DNA from: Eubacteriaceae bacterium
GTDB taxonomy: Bacteria > Bacillota > Clostridia > Lachnospirales > Lachnospiraceae
Direction of reading: 5' to 3'
NCBI GenBank assembly: GCA_910574015.1
Contig: CAJSYQ010000001.1
Location: 186,001 to 250,000 of the forward strand
Length of the DNA stretch: 64,000 nucleotides
Under the pieces are notes generated by a model that saw nothing but the letters and a program-made list of their open reading frames with translations, was not told the origin of the DNA and made no database searches. Of this stretch, positions 25,714 through 34,258 are shown piece after piece; position 1 is the first letter of the stretch, and each line of letters starts with the position of its first letter. The translations under genes and the position numbers were made by a program.

Positions 25714-27500
25714 TCCTCCCCGCTTTCCAGGATCCCGATTCCAAGCTCCTCCAACTGGGAAGGATCCACCGATCCCGGCGCCTCCGTCATCAGGCAGGAG
25801 GCATCCTTCACCTTCGGGAAGGCAATGACATCCCGGATACTATCCTCTTTTGCCATCAGCATGATGAGCCGGTCCAGACCATAGGCCAGTCCGGCATGGG
25901 GCGGTACGCCGTATTTAAACGCATTCAGCAAAAATCCAAACTGGCTGTAGGCGGACTCCTTTGTAAAGCCCAATGCTTCAAACATCTTCTCCTGAATGTC
26001 ATTCTGGTGGATCCGGACGGACCCCCCCCCCAGCTCCGTGCCATTCAATACGATATCATAGGCTCTGGCCCTGACACGGCCCGGATCACTCTCCAGATAA
26101 GGCAGATCCTCCTCCACCGGCATCGTGAAAGGGTGGTGCATGGCCTGATAACGCCCCAGCTCGTCATTGTACTCCAACAGTGGGAATTCAGTTACCCAAA
26201 GGAACTGATACCTATTTTTATCCAGAAGCTCCATCTGCTGAGCCAGCTCCAGCCGAAGACTGCCCAGAACATCCCAGACAACTTTATTTTTGTCTGCGGC
26301 AAAGAGAAGCAGATCCCCTGGTTTCCCTTCCATCTCCCGTACAAGGGCATCTAACTCTTCCTCTGCCATAAATTTAGCGAAGGATGACTTGTAGGTGCCG
26401 TCTTCGTTGATGCTGAGATAGGCAAGACCCTTTGCACCGAAATCCTTTGCAAAATCCACTAATTTATCTATCTTCTTCCGGGGCATGGAGCCCTGTCCCT
26501 CTGCCCGGATACCCCGGACGGAACCGCCGTTTTCAATGGCTCCGGTAAAGACGCCGAACCCGCAATTTCGGACAATCTCTGTCACATCCCGCAGCTCCAT
26601 GCCAAAACGGGTGTCCGGCTTATCGGAGCCAAAGCGGTCCATGGCCTCCTGCCAGGTCAGACGGGGCAGCGGCAGTTCAATTTCTACGCCGATCAACCGG
26701 AATATCCTCTGCAGCAGCCTTTCGTTCACATCCATTACGTCCTCCTCGTCCACAAAGGAGAGTTCCATATCGATCTGGGTAAATTCCGGCTGACGGTCTG
26801 CCCGCAGATCCTCATCCCGGAAACACCGGGCAACCTGGAAATACCGATCGTAACCGGAGCACATAAGCAGCTGCTTAAAGAGCTGCGGACTCTGGGGCAG
26901 GGCATAGAAGCTTCCCGGATGGACGCGGCTCGGCACAAGATAGTCCCTGGCTCCCTCCGGGGTGCTCTTATTCAGGGCCGGTGTCTCAATTTCCAGGAAT
27001 CCCTCGCCCGCAAGAAACTGCCTCACCTGAGAAGTCACCTCACTGCGCAGCATCAGGTTTCTCTGCAGATCTGGACGGCGAAGATCCAGATATCGGTATT
27101 TCAAGCGGAGATCATCCTTCGTCCGGGAATTCTCCTCAATGGGAAACGGCGGCGTCTCGGATTCCGAAAGGATCCGGATATCTCTGGCCACAATTTCAAT
27201 CTCCCCCGTGGCAAGGTTCTCATTTACCGCACCAGAGCGCGCCGCCACCTCTCCGGTCACTGCCGCCACAAACTCGCTCCTGAGCTTTGCTGCCTTACCG
27301 AAGCCCTCACTTCCCACCGAACTCTCTTCAAAGATCAGCTGGATAATACCTGAGCGGTCCCGCAGATCCACAAAGACGATCCCCCCTTTGTTCCGGCTCT
27401 TCTGAACCCATCCCATCACTGTCACTGTCTGTCCAATATTTCCCTTCCCCAATTCCGCGCAGCGGCATGTGCGCTTTAATCCTCTCATTGATTCAGCCAT
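25710..27500 (-). CDS. aspS: Aspartyl-tRNA synthetase
   Basis: 596 residues, bacterial-type length. Charges tRNA-Asp. Seen: N-terminal OB-fold anticodon domain (VTVMGWVQKSRNKGGIVFVDLRDRSG), class II motif 2 FQVARCFRDEDLRADRQPEFTQ, the bacterial GAD insertion domain, and motif 3 GLAYGLDRLIMLM. A run of ten G (read on the minus strand, 26031-26022) encodes the LGGGS of the active-site loop and keeps frame. Start follows AGGAGAATACA. A member of the rel-hemZ-hisS-aspS operon. Whether it is discriminating or non-discriminating cannot be told; asnS is present in this genome, which favours discriminating. Confidence 0.97.
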   Translation of the reverse strand: MAESMRGLKRTCRCAELGKGNIGQTVTVMGWVQKSRNKGGIVFVDLRDRSGIIQLIFEESSVGSEGFGKAAKLRSEFVAAVTGEVAARSGAVNENLATGEIEIVARDIRILSESETPPFPIEENSRTKDDLRLKYRYLDLRRPDLQRNLMLRSEVTSQVRQFLAGEGFLEIETPALNKSTPEGARDYLVPSRVHPGSFYALPQSPQLFKQLLMCSGYDRYFQVARCFRDEDLRADRQPEFTQIDMELSFVDEEDVMDVNERLLQRIFRLIGVEIELPLPRLTWQEAMDRFGSDKPDTRFGMELRDVTEIVRNCGFGVFTGAIENGGSVRGIRAEGQGSMPRKKIDKLVDFAKDFGAKGLAYLSINEDGTYKSSFAKFMAEEELDALVREMEGKPGDLLLFAADKNKVVWDVLGSLRLELAQQMELLDKNRYQFLWVTEFPLLEYNDELGRYQAMHHPFTMPVEEDLPYLESDPGRVRARAYDIVLNGTELGGGSVRIHQNDIQEKMFEALGFTKESAYSQFGFLLNAFKYGVPPHAGLAYGLDRLIMLMAKEDSIRDVIAFPKVKDASCLMTEAPGSVDPSQLEELGIGILESGEE

Positions 27501-27525
27501 TGTATTCTCCTATCCAAACAAATTA

Positions 27526-28773
27526 TTATGCAAAGTATTCCTCTATATCCTCATAGCCTTCTGCAGCCAGCTGTTCCTTCTGGAACTTCTTATTTTTCTT
27601 CATCATGCTGATATTGACCTGAACGCCCTTTCTCCGTTCCTCTTTCGCCTTTGCGATCACCATCTGCATCCGTTCCGGTGCGGCCTTTTTATCAATCAGA
27701 AAAGCTTTCTTCGCGGATGCTCCCGGCACCTCATACCCGCGCTCCATCAAAAGCATGATAATGCGCTCAAATCCAATAGAAAATCCACAGGCACAGGTGT
27801 CATTTCCCGTAAATCTGCCGATCATTTCATCATAGCGGCCGCCGCCGCCGACGGAACCGCCAAACTCGTCCATGGCAATTTCAAAAATGGGGCCCGTATA
27901 ATAAGACATCCCCCTCACCAGTGTCGGATCAAAAATAATCCGGAAATCTGCATCCCTCACCTGATCCACTGTGGAGATTATGGTGATCAGATCCTCCGCA
28001 GTTCCCTCCTCCAGACAATCCCCGAGAGTATCCCTCATATAATTCACGCCGTCAATATCATTCGTCAACGTCTCAAAAAGCTCTCTGCACTTTGACACCG
28101 CCTCTGACCCATAGCCTCCCGCAAGAAGCTCCGACTCCACGCCGTCCATGCCGATCTTATCCATCTTATCCAGAATAATGAAAACATCGTCGTAGCTCTC
28201 CTGGGGAAAGCCACAGAATTTCGCCATCCCTTTCAGAATCTTTCGATTGTTGATCCGTATAGTAAAATTTGAAAAATCCAGCCGGCCCAGCAGTGTTGTT
28301 GTAGCGGTGATCAGCTCAATCTCCGCCAGATAGGTGGGCTCGCCAAGGATATCGATATCGCACTGCATAAACTGACGGAAGCGTCCGCGCTGGGGACGGT
28401 CTGCCCGCCAGACATTTCCCATCTGCAGAGCCTTAAAAGGCGCCGGGAGTTCATTGGCATTGTTGGCATAATACCGGGAGAGCGGTACGGTCAAGTCATA
28501 ACGCAGTCCGCTGTCCACCAAATCCCCTTCTTCCTTTGCCGTCTCCAGATTCAGCTTCTGTCCGCGTTTCATTATCTTAAAAATCAGTTTTTCGTTTTCC
28601 CCGCCCTGCTTACTGCTGAGGTTATCAATATGCTCCACACAGGGAGTCTCGATGGACTGAAAACCAAATGTCCTGTATGTCTCCTTGATCTGGCTGATCA
28701 CATAATCACGAATCTCCATCTCCTTTGGCAGGATATCCTTCATTCCCGTCACCGGTTTCTTCTTTAAAGCCAT
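27526..28773 (-). CDS. hisS: Histidyl-tRNA synthetase
   Basis: 415 residues. Class II synthetase. Seen: GMKDILPKEMEIRDYV at the N-terminus, motif 2 MGNVWRADRPQRGRFRQFMQCDIDILG, histidine-A motif VRGMSYYTGPIFE, and motif 3 GFSIGFERIIMLL. The short HGTP anticodon domain at the end (AFLIDKKAAPERMQ onward) is reduced relative to common HisRS, ending in a Lys-rich stretch. GGAGG lies 7 bases upstream, within the end of hemZ (one base gap). Same operon as aspS. Confidence 0.95.
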   Translation of the reverse strand: MALKKKPVTGMKDILPKEMEIRDYVISQIKETYRTFGFQSIETPCVEHIDNLSSKQGGENEKLIFKIMKRGQKLNLETAKEEGDLVDSGLRYDLTVPLSRYYANNANELPAPFKALQMGNVWRADRPQRGRFRQFMQCDIDILGEPTYLAEIELITATTTLLGRLDFSNFTIRINNRKILKGMAKFCGFPQESYDDVFIILDKMDKIGMDGVESELLAGGYGSEAVSKCRELFETLTNDIDGVNYMRDTLGDCLEEGTAEDLITIISTVDQVRDADFRIIFDPTLVRGMSYYTGPIFEIAMDEFGGSVGGGGRYDEMIGRFTGNDTCACGFSIGFERIIMLLMERGYEVPGASAKKAFLIDKKAAPERMQMVIAKAKEERRKGVQVNISMMKKNKKFQKEQLAAEGYEDIEEYFA

Positions 28774-28774
28774 G

Positions 28775-30217
28775 TTATTCCTCCATTCTGGAATGCATTT
28801 CGAATTCCTTTTCCTTTCTCTCTATCATCTCGTCAATTCTGGCGATATACTCCTCCACACTCTTAACGTTCTCCACCCGTTCCATCCGGTTCTCTCCATG
28901 AACCACATGTTTTGTGGAACCGCCGCTGCCAAGCGCCACGATGGTCTCCAGCTCCTCCATGATAAACACATTATAGAGACATTCTTTCCCCGGGCGGGCA
29001 TAGGCCACATTTTCCTGATTGGTATTCCTGGTGGTGCCCGCCTTGTTTTTCTGACGGTACATATAATATGGTTCATAGCCCTGCTGCCGCAGACAGATTT
29101 CACTGGTTTCCTGAAGCAATGGAATCAGGGCATCCTCCGGATTCATGTCTTCTCCCTGCTCCATCTGCTCCCGGCGCATCCGCGAGGCACGCTTGATTAC
29201 CAGGGTATGTACCGTGACGCTGTCGGGATCCAGTGCGCAGACCTCCAGGAGAGTGTGCCGGAAATCCTCTTCCCCCTCTTCCGGCAGCCCCACGATCAGA
29301 TCCATATTGATATTGTCAAATCCCATCTCTCTGGCCAGCCGGAAGGTCTCCCGCACCTGCTCCACGGAATGCCGCCGCCCTAGCAGATCCAGCGTGCGCT
29401 GCCGCATGGTCTGGGGATTGACGGAGATCCTTGTCACCCCGGCGGCCTTCAGGATCCGCAGCTTATCTCTTGTAATGCTGTCGGGCCTTCCCGCCTCTAC
29501 GGTAAATTCTGCCGTCTCTGACACAGGCAGATAATGATGGATCATATCCATCAGACGGCCCAGCCGGACTTCGTCCAGGGATGTAGGCGTCCCTCCTCCC
29601 ACATAGATCGTATGCAGCTCCCGGCTGGCAAATTTCTCCGCCGTATACCGGATCTCTTTCTCCAGAGCAGTGAGATAGGCATCTGCCTGTCCTGCATAGC
29701 GCCGGTAATCATAGGAGGAAAAAGAACAGTACTGGCAGATAGACGGGCAGAAAGGGATTCCGATATAGATATTATACCCATTCTCATGATCGAAGGAGCC
29801 GGTCAGTGCATATTCCTTCTCCGCCACATCCAATGCAAGCCGTACTCTGGATTCTGTCACAAGATACTCTTCCCTCAGACAGGCAGCTGCCTCCTCCCTT
29901 GTCCTTCCCTCCATCAGCATCCGCAGCGGGATCTTAACCGGGCGGATCCCCGTAAGTATCCCCCATGGAAGAAGCCGTCCGCTCTCTTCCGCAAAACAGC
30001 GGTAGACCAGCTCCTTCACCTGATTCTTATCGTAGTTCCCAGGCAGTTCGGCCCAGATCAGCTCCCTTCCATCCATCACACATCGCAGCGGATATCCACC
30101 GGACTCCCGCCAATCTTTCCTCTGCAGCACCTCGCACCCCTTCTCGGGAAAAAAGCTGAGAGCCAGCGCCTTCAGATCATAGGAAAATTCATTGCTTTTT
30201 ATCTCGAATCTTATCAT
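28775..30217 (-). CDS. hemZ: HemZ-type oxygen-independent coproporphyrinogen dehydrogenase, radical SAM
   Basis: 480 residues. An N-terminal domain of about 160 residues is followed by the radical-SAM barrel with CPSICQYCSF (C-x3-C-x2-C), YVGGGTPTSL, and INMDLIVGLPEEGEEDF. Family members oxidatively decarboxylate coproporphyrinogen III anaerobically, or in some relatives act in other heme-linked steps. Gene order rel-MBL-hemZ-hisS-aspS is characteristic of Clostridia and supports the name. No other heme genes in the window, so the physiological role here is uncertain. Confidence 0.9.
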   Translation of the reverse strand: MIRFEIKSNEFSYDLKALALSFFPEKGCEVLQRKDWRESGGYPLRCVMDGRELIWAELPGNYDKNQVKELVYRCFAEESGRLLPWGILTGIRPVKIPLRMLMEGRTREEAAACLREEYLVTESRVRLALDVAEKEYALTGSFDHENGYNIYIGIPFCPSICQYCSFSSYDYRRYAGQADAYLTALEKEIRYTAEKFASRELHTIYVGGGTPTSLDEVRLGRLMDMIHHYLPVSETAEFTVEAGRPDSITRDKLRILKAAGVTRISVNPQTMRQRTLDLLGRRHSVEQVRETFRLAREMGFDNINMDLIVGLPEEGEEDFRHTLLEVCALDPDSVTVHTLVIKRASRMRREQMEQGEDMNPEDALIPLLQETSEICLRQQGYEPYYMYRQKNKAGTTRNTNQENVAYARPGKECLYNVFIMEELETIVALGSGGSTKHVVHGENRMERVENVKSVEEYIARIDEMIERKEKEFEMHSRMEE

Positions 30218-30232
30218 CCGTCCTGTCCTTCT

Positions 30233-30853
30233 CTACGCATACGGATTGTTTGCCATCTCATAGGCTACGTCTGTCTCCGGACCATGTCCCGGATAGATCG
30301 TCACATCTGGCGACAGTGACAGTACTTTATTCCGAACGGAATCCATCAGCTCTCTGGCATTCCCCGTGGGAAAATCCGTGCGCCCCACAGATTCCATAAA
30401 TATCGTGTCTCCGCTGAAAAGGATCTTATCCTCCTCCGAATAGAAACAACAGCTCCCCTTTGTATGTCCCGGTGTGTGGATCACTTTAAAATCCATTCCT
30501 GCAATGTTTAGAACCTGTCCGTCCCGCAGCAGACGCTCCGGCTCCATGGCCAGCTCATATCCCATCATAACACTGCCGTTCTGCCTGGGATCCATCATAA
30601 GCTCTCTCTCCGTCTCATAGGCATATACCTTTCCCCCCACAAGGGAAAGCAGGCCGCTGATCCCCGTAATATGGTCAAAGTGCCCATGGGTCAGAAGAAT
30701 GCCCTCGTTTTTCAACCCTTTTTTCCCAATATAGGCGGCAATCTTCTCCGCCTCCTCTCCCGGATCGATGACGATGCAGGATGAACTCCCCTCTTTATTT
30801 ACGATATAACAGTTTGTCTGAACCGGACCCACTGTCAAAATTGCTATCTCCAT
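30233..30853 (-). CDS. Glyoxalase II-like metallo-beta-lactamase-fold hydrolase
   Basis: 206 residues from ATG 30853 (MEIAILTVGPVQTNCYIV); the longer TTG start at 30898 would overlap rel. Contains the dinuclear metal motif THGHFDHITG, HTPGHTKGS and the late YPGHGPET. The family includes hydroxyacylglutathione hydrolases and other thioesterases; in low-GC anaerobes lacking glutathione the substrate is unclear. Sits between rel and hemZ in a conserved order. Confidence 0.9.
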   Translation of the reverse strand: MEIAILTVGPVQTNCYIVNKEGSSSCIVIDPGEEAEKIAAYIGKKGLKNEGILLTHGHFDHITGISGLLSLVGGKVYAYETERELMMDPRQNGSVMMGYELAMEPERLLRDGQVLNIAGMDFKVIHTPGHTKGSCCFYSEEDKILFSGDTIFMESVGRTDFPTGNARELMDSVRNKVLSLSPDVTIYPGHGPETDVAYEMANNPYA

Positions 30854-30875
30854 TTGCTCTGTACTACCTCCCTTT

Positions 30876-33206
30876 CTAACCGTTTGTGCTGCGGTCAATA
30901 TCCATCACACTCTCGACGCCCCTGAGTTTCGTGATCAGGCGGTCCAACTCCTCCGCTCCCTGGGTTTCAAAGCCTATCGTCAGGGTCGCCTTGTCCTGTT
31001 TCGTAGTGCGCACGTTCACCGATTTAATATCAATACTGTTCTCGGTAAAGACCCGGGACACATCCATCAGCACGCCGCTGCGGTTGTAGCAGTAGATCAC
31101 GATCTCCACCGGATAGACGCCCTGCCCCTCTTCTGCCTCGGAACTCCACTCCGCCTCGATAAGACGGTTTTTCTCAATCTCCGGCAGATGGATCATATTC
31201 ACACAGTCTGTGCGGTGTACAGAAACGCCTCTTCCCCGGGTGACGAAGCCTACGATCTCATCGCCGGGCACCGGATTGCAGCAGCGTGAGAAACGCACTG
31301 CCAGATCATCCAGTCCCTCCACGATAATTCCGCTCTTATGTCCCATGCCTTCGCGGGAATTTCTCCTGGATGTCTCTTTGATCTTCGTGCTCTTTGCCTT
31401 CTCAATAAACTCGTGGACCGGGGCATCCGATACGATACGGCGGTTCTTCTTTTCATAGGCATCCTGAAGCTTATTGACCACCTGCCCTTCCTTGAGACCG
31501 CCGTGCCCAATGGCGGCGCAGACGGATTCCCAGTCCCTGAATCCATATTTACGAATGCAGACCTGCGTAAATTCATTTTTCAGAAGCGGCGACAGATCGA
31601 TGCCCTTATTTTTACAATAGGTATGCAGGAGCTCCTTCCCCCTGACAATATTATCCTCTTTAAACTCATTCCGAAACCACTGATTGATCTTATTCTTTGC
31701 CTGTGTACTCCGAACGACCTTCAGCCAGTCACGGCTTGGTCCCCGGCTGTTCTGACTTGTAATAATTTCAATGCGGTCCCCGTTCTGGATCACATAGTCC
31801 ATCTTAACAATAGTGCCGTTCACCCTGGCACCCACCATTTTATTTCCCACCGCACTGTGCACCGCATAGGCAAAATCAATGGGCGTGGAACCGGCAGGCA
31901 GATTCTTAACGTCTCCCTCTGGGGTAAAACAATAGATACGGTCCGAAAACAGATCCAGATCACTCTTGATGACGCTGAGAAATTCCTTGTTGTCATCCAT
32001 ATCATGCTGCCACTCCAGAATGCGCCGCAGCCATGCCATCTTCTCTTCTTCACTCTGTGTATTTTCTGCCTCACTGCCCCCGGTCTCCTTGTACTTCCAG
32101 TGAGCTGCAATACCGTATTCCGCCGTGCGGTGCATCTCATAAGTACGGAGCTGTATCTCAAAGGGCTGCCCGTTTGGTCCGATAAGTGTTGTGTGCAGCG
32201 ACTGGTAATTATTCGGTTTTGGCATCGCGATATAATCCTTAAACCGTCCCGGAATGGGCTTATACATCTCATGTATAATGCCCAGCGCCGTATAACACTC
32301 CTGGTCGCTGTTGACAATAATGCGGATAGCAAAGAGGTCATAGATCTGATCCAGTGTTTTTTTCTGGTTCTTCATTTTCCGGTATATACTGAACAGATGC
32401 TTGACACGCCCGTCAATCACGGCCCGGATATGATTTTCCACCAGCTTTTTTTCAACCTCTTCCATAATATCCTTCACAAAGGTTTCCTTTGTGCTCTTGA
32501 TACTGTTAAACTGCTGGCTCAGCTCCTCATACGCCTCCGGCTCAAGATACCGCAGGGAAAGATCGTCCAACTCCACCTTTACCTTGGATATGCCGAGCCG
32601 GTCCGCGATGGGGGCGTAGATATCCATTGTCTCACGGGATTTTTCCTTCTGCTTCTCCGGTTTCATATACTGCATGGTCCGCATATTGTGAAGCCGGTCC
32701 GCCAGCTTTATAATAATCACACGGATGTCCTTCGCCATGGCAAGAAACATCTTTCTTAGATTTTCCGCCTGCAGCTCCAGCTTATCCGCCGAATAATTGA
32801 TCTTCGTCAGCTTTGTGACGCCATCTACCAGCGCCGCCACTTCCGCGCTGAACATCTCTGTCAGATCCTCTTCGGTATATTTTGTATCCTCAACTACATC
32901 ATGGAGCAGTCCCCCCACAATGGTCTCTTTGTCCATCTCCAGCTGTGCCAGTATGATCGCCACGCAGACCGGGTGGATCAGGTACGGTTCCCCTGACTTT
33001 CTCTTCTGATCCTTATGAGCGTCCCTGGCAAGTTCGTAAGCTTTTGTAATTGTGTCCAGATCACTGGAAGGATGATATTTCACAACCGTCTTCTTCAGGA
33101 CTTCGAACAACAGGTCCGGGTCTGTAAAATCCGGCGGAATCAGCTTGGTGGACAGTTCCCCGGTGTCAAAGGTTTCTACTAACCCCTGCATCTTCGTTTC
33201 TTCCAT
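30876..33206 (-). CDS. rel: Bifunctional (p)ppGpp synthetase/hydrolase
   Basis: 776 residues from ATG 33206; the ATG at 33212 abuts the GGGAGAGG site while 33206 is 6 bases away. Makes and degrades (p)ppGpp in the stringent response. Order seen: HD hydrolase (LIHPVCVA, LLHDVVEDT, KLADRLHNMRT); synthetase (AIRIIVNSD, PIPGRFKDYIAMPKPNNYQS); TGS domain (CFTPEGDVKNLPAGSTPIDFAY); zinc-finger/helical part (SRCCNPVPGDEIVGF); C-terminal ACT domain. The RFKD in the synthetase loop is the RxKD form found in bifunctional Rel enzymes. First gene of the operon that carries hisS and aspS, linking alarmone control to tRNA charging. Confidence 0.96.
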   Translation of the reverse strand: MEETKMQGLVETFDTGELSTKLIPPDFTDPDLLFEVLKKTVVKYHPSSDLDTITKAYELARDAHKDQKRKSGEPYLIHPVCVAIILAQLEMDKETIVGGLLHDVVEDTKYTEEDLTEMFSAEVAALVDGVTKLTKINYSADKLELQAENLRKMFLAMAKDIRVIIIKLADRLHNMRTMQYMKPEKQKEKSRETMDIYAPIADRLGISKVKVELDDLSLRYLEPEAYEELSQQFNSIKSTKETFVKDIMEEVEKKLVENHIRAVIDGRVKHLFSIYRKMKNQKKTLDQIYDLFAIRIIVNSDQECYTALGIIHEMYKPIPGRFKDYIAMPKPNNYQSLHTTLIGPNGQPFEIQLRTYEMHRTAEYGIAAHWKYKETGGSEAENTQSEEEKMAWLRRILEWQHDMDDNKEFLSVIKSDLDLFSDRIYCFTPEGDVKNLPAGSTPIDFAYAVHSAVGNKMVGARVNGTIVKMDYVIQNGDRIEIITSQNSRGPSRDWLKVVRSTQAKNKINQWFRNEFKEDNIVRGKELLHTYCKNKGIDLSPLLKNEFTQVCIRKYGFRDWESVCAAIGHGGLKEGQVVNKLQDAYEKKNRRIVSDAPVHEFIEKAKSTKIKETSRRNSREGMGHKSGIIVEGLDDLAVRFSRCCNPVPGDEIVGFVTRGRGVSVHRTDCVNMIHLPEIEKNRLIEAEWSSEAEEGQGVYPVEIVIYCYNRSGVLMDVSRVFTENSIDIKSVNVRTTKQDKATLTIGFETQGAEELDRLITKLRGVESVMDIDRSTNG

Positions 33207-33241
33207 CGTCATCCTCTCCCTTTCGCATTACTTATCTACTT

Positions 33242-33270
33242 ATTATAATGGTGTTGCCATAAAAATGCAA
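33242..33270 (-). promoter_or_regulatory. rel operon promoter
   Basis: TTGCAT at 33270-33265, 17-bp spacer, perfect TATAAT at 33247-33242; about 30-base leader to the rel start. Confidence 0.6.
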
Positions 33271-33316
33271 TAAAATTATAGGTTATGTATTTGACAGGAA
33301 TAAAAGGGAACCGTTA

Positions 33317-33364
33317 TAAAAATGAGATCAGGACAGCAGATATGTTCTATCTGCTGTCCTGATC
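33317..33364 (-). terminator. Terminator of the OPT-pepD operon
   Basis: Perfect 17-base arms GATCAGGACAGCAGATA / TATCTGCTGTCCTGATC with a 5-base loop, followed on the minus strand by CATTTTTATAA. The stop codon of the upstream gene (33347-33349) lies inside the hairpin loop. Confidence 0.9.
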
Positions 33365-34249
33365 TGTATACAGGGAAACGTTTTTTCCATCCGAAACTGC
33401 CCGGATCGTACCCATTGTATCCGTCCGGTACACCTGTACGTCCTCGTCCTCCAGCTTGGCCAGTGTCTCCGCATGTGGATGTCCATAGGAATTATCCCTG
33501 CCGCAGCTGATCACGCCGTATACCGGATCGGCTCTGCGGAGAAAATCCAGGCTGGTGGCGGTATAACTTCCATGATGCCCCAGCTTCAGTACATCGCACT
33601 CCAGATCGTAACCCGCCGCCAGTATATCCCTCTCCGCCTTCTCCTCCGCATCTCCCATAAAGAGAAAACGGTTTTTGCCGTAGGCAAGCTGGACGACGAT
33701 GGAATTCTCATTGGCATCGGAATAATTTTTCACCGGTGACAGAAAACGCACCAGTACATTTCCATCAAAGGTGTACTCCCTGCCGATCTCCGGCATACTG
33801 GCCGAAAGGTTCTTCTTCTTCCTAGAGGATGTCACCTCCCGATAAGTCTTTGTATCCTTCTCCGCCTCCGGCATATACAGGGTGTCCACCTGAAACTCAT
33901 CGATCACATTGTCGAGCCCGCCAATATGGTCGCTGTCGGGATGGGTCCCCACCAGAACATCCAGTTTTTGGATCCCCGCATCCCGGAGGAACTGTACTAC
34001 CTGTTCTCCCTTTTCATTTTTTCCGGCATCGATCAGCATATGAAAATCTCCCTTACTGACCAGCGTGGCATCCCCCTGTCCCACATCAATATAGGACACC
34101 ACCAGTTCACTTCCGTCCGTTGACATGGTACCCAGGGCGGAGCCCTGATCCAAAAAGTCCTTCACCGGACGGTAAAAAAGTGCCGCGACAATGATAAGGA
34201 CAGGAATCAGCAGCTGCCGGACCATCATCCGTTTCTGTTGTTTATTCAT
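33347..34249 (-). CDS. Membrane-anchored ComEC-like metallo-beta-lactamase-fold hydrolase
   Basis: 300 residues. N-terminal anchor (about 10-28, LLIPVLIIVAALFY) then an extracellular MBL domain of the ComEC C-terminal/late-competence kind: VSYIDVGQGDATLV, GTHPDSDHIGGLDNV, LKLGHHGSYTATS and ISCGRDNSYGHPHAETL. In ComEC this domain is thought to degrade DNA; stand-alone exported versions are common in Clostridia and mostly uncharacterised. Last gene of OPT-pqqD-pepD-MBL, 9 bases after pepD. Substrate unknown; nuclease or phosphodiesterase activity is a guess. Confidence 0.85.
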   Translation of the reverse strand: MNKQQKRMMVRQLLIPVLIIVAALFYRPVKDFLDQGSALGTMSTDGSELVVSYIDVGQGDATLVSKGDFHMLIDAGKNEKGEQVVQFLRDAGIQKLDVLVGTHPDSDHIGGLDNVIDEFQVDTLYMPEAEKDTKTYREVTSSRKKKNLSASMPEIGREYTFDGNVLVRFLSPVKNYSDANENSIVVQLAYGKNRFLFMGDAEEKAERDILAAGYDLECDVLKLGHHGSYTATSLDFLRRADPVYGVISCGRDNSYGHPHAETLAKLEDEDVQVYRTDTMGTIRAVSDGKNVSLYTDQDSR

Positions 34250-34258
34250 ATTCTTCCC

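Noticed and set aside
31338-32759. Plus-strand reading frame of about 470 codons opposite rel
   Set aside because: It is a shadow of the rel gene: low-complexity, no ribosome site, no recognisable fold, while the minus strand encodes a full, motif-rich Rel protein.
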